Positions 7,834 through 14,809 of a stretch of DNA of 17,902 nt are shown piece after piece. The translations under genes and the position numbers were made by a program. The stretch's first letter is position 1; every line of letters starts with the position of its first letter. Source of the DNA: Myxococcales bacterium (GTDB lineage: Bacteria > Myxococcota > Polyangia > Polyangiales > Polyangiaceae); assembly GCA_020430865.1 (NCBI GenBank), contig JAGQIY010000821.1, positions 1-17,902 of the forward strand. Reading direction: 5' to 3'. Under the pieces are notes generated by a model. That model was not told the DNA's origin and did not search any database. It saw only the letters and a program-made list of their open reading frames with translations.

Positions 7834-8874
7834 ATGGGCCGGTATTGGGTTGGTGGCGCCACTGGTTTCCTGGGCAGTCACCTGGTGCGTCAGCTAGTCA
7901 GCGCAGGACACGAAGTCATCGCCGTGAGTCGCAGCGGTGGTCGGATCGACCAGCTCGAAGTCGCCGCAGTCGACATCCTCGATGAAGATGCCGTGCGGAA
8001 AAGCGCGGCGGGTCCCGACGGAAAGGGCTGCGACGGTGCCTTTCTCTGTACCGGGAAGGTCAGCCGGGACAAGGACGATGCGGCGGCGCTGCATGAGCTA
8101 CACGTGGTCGGTACGCGGCGCGCGCTCGCTGCCCTGCGAGCTGCCGGCGTGAAGCGCGTGGTCTACGCGAGCACTTCGGGGACCATCGCGGTCGGACGCG
8201 ACCCCGATAGCCTCTTCAGCGAGCGCGATCACGCTCCTCTGGACATCATCGCACGCTGGCCGTACTACCGGACGAAGCTCTACGCGGAGCGCGAGGCTCT
8301 CGAGGCGATCAGCGACGACTTCGAGGTCGTGATCGTCAATCCGACGTTGCTGCTGGGGCCGGGTGACGAGCGCAACTCATCGACCGGAGACGTGAAGCGC
8401 TTCCTCGAGCGGCGAGTGCCTGCGGTCCCAGGGGGCGGAATGAGCTTCGTCGACGTCAGAGACGTGGCCAGCGCAATGATCGTCGCGTTCGACAAAGGCC
8501 AGAGCGGGGAGCGTTACTTGCTGTGCGCCAAGAACCTGACCATCGCGGCGTTCTTCCAGCGTCTGGAGCGGCTCACCGGGATTCCCGGGCCCAAGTTGCG
8601 ACTGCCGAAGACACGCGCTCTGGCCATCGGCGCGAACAAGCTGTTCAGTCGCGCCATCGAGGCGGTGGGCGGCACGCCGCCGGTCGACGAGATCAGCGTG
8701 GAGATGGCCCAGTACTTCTGGTACTGCGACTCCTCTAAGGCGGAGCGGGAGCTCGGCTTCAAGCCCCGAGACCCGGGTGAGACGCTGCGCGATACCGTGA
8801 GCGATCTCGTGGAGCGTCGCGTGGCGTTTCCCGACGGAGCCGTCGTTCTCTCACGGCCCCCGGCCAGCGCCTGA
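7834..8874 (+). CDS. extended SDR NAD(P)-dependent epimerase/dehydrogenase (dihydroflavonol-reductase-like)
   Basis: A 346-residue Rossmann enzyme of the extended short-chain dehydrogenase family. It has the nucleotide-binding GGATGFLG at residues 7-14, the YASTSGT strand with S113 to S115, and the catalytic pair Y144 and K148 in YYRTK. The C-terminal half has the substrate-cap features of this group (NPTLLLGPGD, FVDVRDVASAM, ERELGFKPRDPGETLRDTV). It starts 7 nt after the elbD stop, with GAGAGA running out of that stop as a likely ribosome site, so it is the last gene of the operon. Family members oxidise or reduce hydroxyl/keto groups on sugars, sterols or lipids; here a keto-glycerol or acyl-chain reduction in ether-lipid formation is an inference. 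Its final 24 nt overlap the end of the opposing small gene. Confidence 0.85.
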   Translation: MGRYWVGGATGFLGSHLVRQLVSAGHEVIAVSRSGGRIDQLEVAAVDILDEDAVRKSAAGPDGKGCDGAFLCTGKVSRDKDDAAALHELHVVGTRRALAALRAAGVKRVVYASTSGTIAVGRDPDSLFSERDHAPLDIIARWPYYRTKLYAEREALEAISDDFEVVIVNPTLLLGPGDERNSSTGDVKRFLERRVPAVPGGGMSFVDVRDVASAMIVAFDKGQSGERYLLCAKNLTIAAFFQRLERLTGIPGPKLRLPKTRALAIGANKLFSRAIEAVGGTPPVDEISVEMAQYFWYCDSSKAERELGFKPRDPGETLRDTVSDLVERRVAFPDGAVVLSRPPASA

Positions 8875-9165
8875 ATCCGTGGTCGAGACCCGCACTCGGG
8901 TCCCGTCGGGCAGCACGAAGTCGTCGTGGTCGAGGCCGCGGAGCAACGCCTCGGCGGCGGCGCACACCGCTTCCCGGGGCGTCGCGCCCTCGCTGAGAAG
9001 CAGCTCGACCTCGACGAACCTGCCGGCCGTCGAAGAGCCGAAGCAGGCCTCGTCGATGCCGGTCTTCGTGCAGACCGCGGTGAGCCGCTTCAGGCGCCCG
9101 GCGATCTCCACCACGTCTCTACCCGCGACGCTCAGGCGCACGCGTCGCGCAACCCCCGCTGCCAT
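8851..9165 (-). CDS. small conserved-looking protein of unknown function (104 aa)
   Basis: I do not recognise the family. The case for a real gene is a perfect AGGAGG (9172-9177 on the minus strand) 6 nt before ATG, strongly G/C-biased third codon positions through the whole frame, and a balanced, non-repetitive composition unlike the Arg-rich shadow frames around it. The protein looks soluble and mixed alpha/beta: a strand-like VARRVRLSV, a helix near residues 20-35, a strand VEVELLL, a helix EAVCAAAEALLRGL and a last strand pair near DGTRVRVST. It has three Cys and no signal peptide or membrane segment. It lies 116 nt downstream of the giant TPR gene on the same strand, so it could share its transcript or use the AT-rich stretch in the gap. 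It converges on the SDR gene. Confidence 0.7.
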   Translation of the reverse strand: MAAGVARRVRLSVAGRDVVEIAGRLKRLTAVCTKTGIDEACFGSSTAGRFVEVELLLSEGATPREAVCAAAEALLRGLDHDDFVLPDGTRVRVSTTDSGAGRGP

Positions 9166-9171
9166 CGAACC

Positions 9172-9177
9172 CCTCCT
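9172..9177 (-). promoter_or_regulatory. consensus Shine-Dalgarno of the 104-aa gene
   Basis: The minus strand reads AGGAGG followed by GGTTCG and ATG, a 6-nt spacing. It is the best ribosome site in the window and fixes the start of the small gene at 9165. Confidence 0.8.
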
Positions 9178-9196
9178 GCTCAGAAATCATCCGTCG

Positions 9197-9221
9197 ATCT
9201 GTCAGGGCTGTCGAGACAGAT
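9197..9221 (-). repeat. inverted repeat in the gap between the TPR and 104-aa genes
   Basis: ATCTGTC (9197-9203) and GACAGAT (9215-9221) are a perfect 7-bp inverted repeat with an 11-nt loop. The loop holds a second CTGTC, so CTGTC-GA-GACAG (9208-9219) is an alternative hairpin. An AT-rich stretch (about 9219-9247) lies next to it. It may be an operator or a processing/termination hairpin; there is no T-tract. The rest of the gap (9178-9281) shows no gene. Confidence 0.4.
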
Positions 9222-9281
9222 TCAGTCTTAATTCTCTGAGGAAAATCACCTACGTCGGCGTGTGCCGAGACAGCGCGATCC

Positions 9282-12200
9282 TCACCCCCTGCGCAGGCCG
9301 AGCTGAGCGCGCAGACGAAGGTACGCGGGGCTGACGGCGAAGCGGACCAGGGCCTTGCTCCGCTCGGCACGCGTGGTGATGTCCTCGTCGTCCTCTGCCT
9401 GACGAATCACCTGCAGCGCCGTCGGCAGGTCATCGCAGAGCAAGAAGCCGGCGCGATCGGCCGTGAGGTCGATTCCTCGCATCCAGCGGCGTAGGTCGAG
9501 GGCCGCGCCCTTCTGCAGCAGCTCGCCGACGAGCTGACTCAGCGCCTGCCGGCGCTCCTGATTGAACTTCCGCTCGATCGCGATGCTTGCCCCCTGCGCC
9601 GCTTCGGCGATGTCAGCCGAGACCGGGAAGCGCGGGGCGAACAAGCGGATAGCCCCACTCAGCCAGGCGCGGAGCTCCTTGTGGCTCGAGACCAGGTGTC
9701 GCACGTAGAAGCCTGGACGGAAGTAGGTGAGGGCGTGAGAACTCTCGAAGCTGAAGGTTCGGCTGCGGCCGCGCAGCTCCAGCGCTCCCTGGCCGAGGGA
9801 GATGCAAGGCGGCGTCGCGTGTAGCAGGCTCAGGCTACGCGGGTCGTTCGAGTTCTGGTACAGGCGCGGAAGCGCTACCCCGAGGCAGCGCGCGTCATGA
9901 CTCAAGGTGTACACGGCGGGCAGTCGCGCGCCGGGGTCGACCGCGTGGTCGTCGCCGTATCCCAGCTGATCGAGCGGAGTGCCCCGCACATCGAGCACCG
10001 TGCCCTGCAGCAGCGCCAGCACGCCCGTGAGTAGCCCATCGGCGTCTTCGTGCATCACCACGTTGAGCCAGTCTTCGTGGCCCAACTGGGTGTTGACGGT
10101 CGGCGGCTCGCCAGGGCGGCCCTGGCGGAAGTACGTCGACTCCTCGGGGCTCGCTTGATTCAAGGCGTAGAGAGCTTGAGAGACGCACCAAGTCGAGTCG
10201 GAGTCGCGCTGTCTGGAGTAGAGGTCGAACAGCGAGCGATAGATGCTCACGCGGTAAGGGTCCTTGGCGAGGATGGCGTCGTGGGTCGCCAGGGCCTTGT
10301 CGAGGTAGCGGCCCGGATCTCGTGCGTAGAGCCGTGCCAGGCGCTCTTGGCGGTGCAGGCCGTCCGGAGCCAGCTGGAGCGCCGCGTCGGTGAGCGCGAT
10401 CGCTTGATCGAGGCGTCCGAGCTGCTGGTCGTAGATCAGCGCCAGCTCGTCCATCAACTCGAGCATCTGCGGCTGATCACGTGCGTCCGAGGCGCGTTTC
10501 AGTTGCTCCTTCAGCAGCTCCTTGAGTCCCTCGAAATCACCGCGGGCGCGCACGACGTCGACGGCGCGGGATCGAGCGGTCTCGAGGCTGGGATCGAGGC
10601 GCATGACCTCCTGATACAGCGCTGCGGCCTGCTCGAGGTCTCCCAGCTCGTCGTGACACAGGCTCGCGGCGGTCATCAGGTACTTCGCGCGCTGCCTGGA
10701 GTCATCGACCAGGTCGGCGACTTCCAGAATGACCTCTACCAGCCGCGTCCAGTCTTTCCCCTCGGAATAGAGGCGCATCAACTTCAGCAGCACGCCGCGG
10801 TCCCCGGGTCGCTTCGAGAGCGCGCTCAAGTAGTTCTTCGTGGCGTACTCCGAGTCAGACAGGCGATCGGCAGCGAGGTCTCCGAGCCGGATCAGGACCT
10901 CGAAATGCTCGCTCTCCGGCGCGATCTGTAGCAACTCGTAGAGGGTCGAGAGCTGAGCTTGGTAGTCTGCGCGTTTGCCCTGGAGATCAGCCAGCGCGCT
11001 GAGCGCCCGGTACTCGTCCGGATTCTGTTCCAGCGCTGCCCTCAGCTGGCTCTCCGCCGTGTCCAGGTCACCGCTCTTGAGCGCGCTCTCCCCGACTCGC
11101 AGCTTGAGCTCTGCACTCTCGTCGGGGTCCAAGCGCAGGTCCGGGGCATGAAGCAACTCCCAGTAGAGCTCGAAAGCTTGCCTCGCGGAACCGTGATCCA
11201 GATTGAGATCGGCCACGAAGCGCAGCTCTTCGGGCGCGCGCTCGAGTTCGAGGAGGCGCCCGGCTTCGATCACGGCCCGATCGCCTTGGCCGATGTGGGC
11301 CAGCGCCTGGGCGAAGCTGCGCTGCAGCTCGCGGCGCTGGTCCTTGCCGAGCTGGGAGCTACGACCGAGGAGACCTTCGAGGAGCTTGGCGGCCTCGGCG
11401 TAGTCGGCGCTCTCGTAGCTGACCTTGGCCAGGATGGTCTGCGCCTCGAGGTTCTGACGATCGAGGTCGAGGGCGCGTCTGGCCTCGGCGTAGGCACGCT
11501 TGCCATCCCTCGCTTGGTGCCACAACAGCCGAGCGCGTTTGGTGCGCAGCGCCGCCTGTTGAGCAGGCTTGAGGTCTTCCTGCAGCGCGCGCTCATAGAT
11601 CGCCAGGGCCGACTCCAGCTCGTCGCGCTCCAGGTACGCGGCCTCGAGCGCCTCCAGCACCGCCGCGTGGGTGGGCTCGGCTTGCAGCGCGAGTTCGTAG
11701 CGCGAGATCGCGAGGTCTCCGTCGCCGCGCTCTTCGAGCAGGCGTGCGGCGCTGATGTAGTGCTTGGCACGCTCGCCGGGGGTCTCGGCCTTCCTTGCGA
11801 GCGCTTCGACCGCCTCGAGCGCCTGGTGAGAGTCACCCGAGCGGGCGCGCAGCTCGGCCAGAGCGCTCAGCGCCTGGGTGTTGCCCGGGTCGAGCGCCAG
11901 GACTTGCTCGTAGGCGAAGATCGCGCGATCCTCGACCTGCGCCTTTTCTGCGAGGATTTGCGCGAGTTCGAGGCCCAGGCGGACGCGCTCGGACTTCTTG
12001 GCGGCCGCGTCCAGGCGTCGCTCGTACACGATCGCCACGTCGCTCCAGCGTTCCAGCGCCGTGTAGTGAGTGACCAGCGTGGTCAGCGCTTCTTGATGGT
12101 TCGGCTCGAGGTCGAGCAGGTTCTCCAGGGCATCCGCCGCCCGTGCATGATCCAGGAACTCTTCTCCATGGATGGCGGCGACGCGAGACCAGAGGGTGGT

Positions 12201-14690
12201 CTTCTGACGCGGGGTCACGGCCACACGCAGCTGAAGCTCCAGATTGGTCAACAGCTCCGTCCAGCGCTCAGTCTGGGAGTACAGTCGATCGGCTCCCTTC
12301 AGCGCGTCGAGATGAGTCGGATCGAGCTGGACCACGTCTTCGTAGGCTTGCAGCGCGCGTCCTGGGTTCTTGAGCGCGAACTCGCAGACATCTGCGATCG
12401 CCAGCAGCAGCTCGATCCGCTCTGCTGGGGTGGCCAGAGCCAGGCGCCGTTCGAGCACCACGAGGCGCTCGGCGTGTCGCCCCGCCGACGCGTAGAGCTC
12501 GTCCAGTCCGGCGCACGCAGCGGGGTGGTGCGGATCCTCCTCCAGCACCTGCTCGAACAGCGCGCGGGCACTCTCGGCGTCGTTCATCTCTCTCGCCAAC
12601 AGCTCCGCGGCCTGGGCACGAAGGTCTCGCGCTTCGGCGGGCGTCGCCGCTGCGTCGGCGCGGGCCGTCAGCACCATCCCGAGCTCTGGCCACTGCCGTG
12701 CCTGCCGGTAGAGCTGCGTCATCCCTTCGAGGGCGACGGCGCTGGCGGGGTCGAGCGCGACCGCTTGCTGGTAGCAGGGTAGACCGAGGTCCGGGCGGCT
12801 CAGGTGCTTGCTGTACCACGCGCCGAGGCGGTTCAGCAGCGCGACCCTCGCCTCGGTGAGCTGGTCAGTGCTCAGCGCGTCCACCAGGCTCTGCACGGCC
12901 TCGGTCCACGCTTCGCTGCGCTTGCCTGCCAAGCGCTCGACCTCGTCGGCGTGCTCCTCGCTGAGCGGATCCTCCGCGAACGCCTGGGCAAACGCGATCA
13001 GTGCCTGCCCCGGGTCATCGAGATCGTTCTTGTAGATGCGACCTATCTCGGCGAGCGCTTGGGCACGCTCGCTGGCGCTGGACGCGAGCTCCTGGCGTTC
13101 CAGGAGCATCTCGATCAAGGCCTCGTGCTTACCGAGGCGGCGCCGGACGCGTTCGAGCGCAGCGAGCGCGGGCCCGTCCGCGGGGTCCGCCTCCACGATG
13201 CGCGCGTAGCAGCTCTCCGCCTGCTCGGGGTCACCACTGGCGGTCTCGTGGATCATTGCCGCGCGGAACAAGAGGCGCTTCTGGGCGGTGCGCGAGCCCG
13301 GAGACAGGCCCGTGGCCAGGCTGGAGGCGACCCACACCAGGCCGTCGGCGATACGGCCGGGCTCGGCGCCTTGATCGACCGCGCCCTCGACGGCGGCGAG
13401 CAGATCTTCGCTGTTCGGGTGCTCGAGCAGCGCCGCGAGTCGCTGTTCGATCTCGGCCTCCGAGATCTGGTACGCGGCGGGCAGCTGCGCCCGTCGACCT
13501 GCCCGCTCCAGCGCCTCCATGACCTCGCGTGTGTCTCGCGGACGGCGCTCTGGGTTGCGGTCCATGAGCGCCGCGACCAGCTCGCTGACGGCCGGCGGTA
13601 CGCTGCCTGCCGCAGCTACACGCGCCAGGGGCGGAGGGTCTTGCGTCAGGCGTTCGAAGAGCCCTTGAGCGCTGCGCGTCGAGTAGGGGGGCCGGCCGCT
13701 CAACAGCTCGTAGGCCAGGGCTCCGAAGGAATAGATGTCGCTCCGCACGTCGGGCACGTGCCCCTGGATCTGCTCGGGCGCGAGGCCGTAGCACAACAGA
13801 TCGAGGCGATCTCGACCCCAGCCAGGGATAGACGCGACCAGGAAGCTCGAGCCGGCGCCCAGCATCATCAGCGCGGGCGCCGACTGGGAGTCCTCGCTCA
13901 GCAGCACGTTCTGAAGCGTCAGCAAGCCGTGAGCGGTCGCCGCCGCGTGGAGCGCCGAGAGCGCGTCCAGCAGTCCGCTGAGGATCCAGCGCGCGCCGTC
14001 GAAGCTGCGCGGGCCCTGAGAGGTCAGGGCCTCCGCGAGCGACATGCCTGCGAAGTGGTCCTGCAGCACCACGATATGCTCGCCGAGGGGGCCCGCGAGT
14101 ACGCGTCGCGGCAGAGCCGGGTGCTGGACGCTGCCGCTGATGCGTGATGCCGTGAGGAAACGCTGAAGGCCACGGCGATCGAACGTCGCCTCGGGGCGTA
14201 GCAGCGAGAGCCTGCGTCTTCGACTCGAGGGCGCCCCGAGCCGTGCCAGATCGAGGTTGCCTGTGAGTTCGGCCAGGTTCCGCTCGCGAGTGATCGTGTC
14301 CTCGTCGCGACGGGCCGTGGCCCCACCTGGGTCGTCCGTGGCTTCGACGACATAGCTCGTGTCGATCGCCGTTTCCCTGAGGAGCTCGACGACGCGGTAG
14401 CTCCCGATCTGCGAGCCAAGGGGGAGGCTCGGTGCGCCGGAGAGGCCAAGCCGACGCAGCCCGTCCAGCTTCTGGCGTGCATCGGGGCGCTTTGCAGAGA
14501 CGGCGTCGCACAGCGCCTCGACGGCGTCGAGGGCGACGCTGCGCAAGACGAGCGCTCGCGCGAAGGACCCGAGGTGGTCCTCCCCCCCGATCGAGCCTGG
14601 ATCGAGCCCCAGCAAGCCCTGGCCCAACTGCTTGAGCTCCTCGAGCTCGAAGCGGCTCTCCAGCTCGGCGATCAGCTGCGTCGTGTTCAT
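9282..14690 (-). CDS. giant TPR protein with EAD-like N-terminus, pseudokinase and degenerate M48-like C-terminus (1802 aa)
   Basis: Residues 1-80 are a compact all-helical domain resembling effector-associated/death-fold modules (alternating ELESRFELEELKQL, ARALVLRSVALDAVEAL). Residues 95-400 are a Ser/Thr kinase fold: APE motif (304-306), D318 in SDIYSFG, and ELLSGRPPY. The catalytic positions are lost: the VAIK Lys is Ser162, HRDLKPxN reads HGLLTLQN (254-261; Asp to Leu, Lys to Thr) and DFG reads GAG (278-280). Residues about 420-1500 are many tetratricopeptide-type helical pairs (recurring ALxxLxxLY and YEQVLALDP patterns). Residues 1510-1802 end in a segment with SSHALTYFRPGFYVRHL and TADRAGFLLCDDL, which recalls an M48 metallopeptidase without its HExxH. 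There is no signal peptide or membrane span. It is best read as a cytoplasmic scaffold with a regulatory pseudokinase; partners are unknown. An AGGG lies a few bases before the ATG. Confidence 0.85.
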   Translation of the reverse strand: MNTTQLIAELESRFELEELKQLGQGLLGLDPGSIGGEDHLGSFARALVLRSVALDAVEALCDAVSAKRPDARQKLDGLRRLGLSGAPSLPLGSQIGSYRVVELLRETAIDTSYVVEATDDPGGATARRDEDTITRERNLAELTGNLDLARLGAPSSRRRRLSLLRPEATFDRRGLQRFLTASRISGSVQHPALPRRVLAGPLGEHIVVLQDHFAGMSLAEALTSQGPRSFDGARWILSGLLDALSALHAAATAHGLLTLQNVLLSEDSQSAPALMMLGAGSSFLVASIPGWGRDRLDLLCYGLAPEQIQGHVPDVRSDIYSFGALAYELLSGRPPYSTRSAQGLFERLTQDPPPLARVAAAGSVPPAVSELVAALMDRNPERRPRDTREVMEALERAGRRAQLPAAYQISEAEIEQRLAALLEHPNSEDLLAAVEGAVDQGAEPGRIADGLVWVASSLATGLSPGSRTAQKRLLFRAAMIHETASGDPEQAESCYARIVEADPADGPALAALERVRRRLGKHEALIEMLLERQELASSASERAQALAEIGRIYKNDLDDPGQALIAFAQAFAEDPLSEEHADEVERLAGKRSEAWTEAVQSLVDALSTDQLTEARVALLNRLGAWYSKHLSRPDLGLPCYQQAVALDPASAVALEGMTQLYRQARQWPELGMVLTARADAAATPAEARDLRAQAAELLAREMNDAESARALFEQVLEEDPHHPAACAGLDELYASAGRHAERLVVLERRLALATPAERIELLLAIADVCEFALKNPGRALQAYEDVVQLDPTHLDALKGADRLYSQTERWTELLTNLELQLRVAVTPRQKTTLWSRVAAIHGEEFLDHARAADALENLLDLEPNHQEALTTLVTHYTALERWSDVAIVYERRLDAAAKKSERVRLGLELAQILAEKAQVEDRAIFAYEQVLALDPGNTQALSALAELRARSGDSHQALEAVEALARKAETPGERAKHYISAARLLEERGDGDLAISRYELALQAEPTHAAVLEALEAAYLERDELESALAIYERALQEDLKPAQQAALRTKRARLLWHQARDGKRAYAEARRALDLDRQNLEAQTILAKVSYESADYAEAAKLLEGLLGRSSQLGKDQRRELQRSFAQALAHIGQGDRAVIEAGRLLELERAPEELRFVADLNLDHGSARQAFELYWELLHAPDLRLDPDESAELKLRVGESALKSGDLDTAESQLRAALEQNPDEYRALSALADLQGKRADYQAQLSTLYELLQIAPESEHFEVLIRLGDLAADRLSDSEYATKNYLSALSKRPGDRGVLLKLMRLYSEGKDWTRLVEVILEVADLVDDSRQRAKYLMTAASLCHDELGDLEQAAALYQEVMRLDPSLETARSRAVDVVRARGDFEGLKELLKEQLKRASDARDQPQMLELMDELALIYDQQLGRLDQAIALTDAALQLAPDGLHRQERLARLYARDPGRYLDKALATHDAILAKDPYRVSIYRSLFDLYSRQRDSDSTWCVSQALYALNQASPEESTYFRQGRPGEPPTVNTQLGHEDWLNVVMHEDADGLLTGVLALLQGTVLDVRGTPLDQLGYGDDHAVDPGARLPAVYTLSHDARCLGVALPRLYQNSNDPRSLSLLHATPPCISLGQGALELRGRSRTFSFESSHALTYFRPGFYVRHLVSSHKELRAWLSGAIRLFAPRFPVSADIAEAAQGASIAIERKFNQERRQALSQLVGELLQKGAALDLRRWMRGIDLTADRAGFLLCDDLPTALQVIRQAEDDEDITTRAERSKALVRFAVSPAYLRLRAQLGLRRG

Positions 14691-14723
14691 GCTGCCCTGA
14701 TGCGTAAGTGCCTGATGCGGAGC

Positions 14724-14779
14724 GCCCGCGGAGCCAGGCGGCTTCGAGTGCGCATCCTACAGGCTCCGCCAGCGCGGGC
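14724..14779 (-). repeat. long-range inverted repeat between the lipoprotein and TPR genes
   Basis: GCGGAGCC (14728-14735) pairs with GGCTCCGC (14762-14769), a perfect 8-bp stem. Just outside, GCCCGCG (14724-14730) can pair with CGCGGGC (14773-14779). The two stems share bases, so they compete or form a bulged hairpin. It fills about half of the 119-nt gap between the lipoprotein stop (14810) and the TPR start (14690). It could attenuate or partly terminate read-through; no T-tract follows on either strand. Confidence 0.5.
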
Positions 14780-14809
14780 CGGGAACAAAGCGGCAAGGGA
14801 TGGCCCGCC

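Noticed and set aside
9197..9221. LexA-type SOS box (CTGT-N8-ACAG)
   Set aside because: The CTGT and ACAG arms are spaced 4 or 13 nt, not 8.
8926..9231. Plus-strand frames opposite the 104-aa gene
   Set aside because: They lack a ribosome site and good codon bias, both of which the minus-strand frame has.
10959..12782. 607-codon plus-strand open frame inside the TPR gene
   Set aside because: It is the complement of TPR repeats, which have strong codon bias; the repeated pattern mirrors the minus-strand helices.
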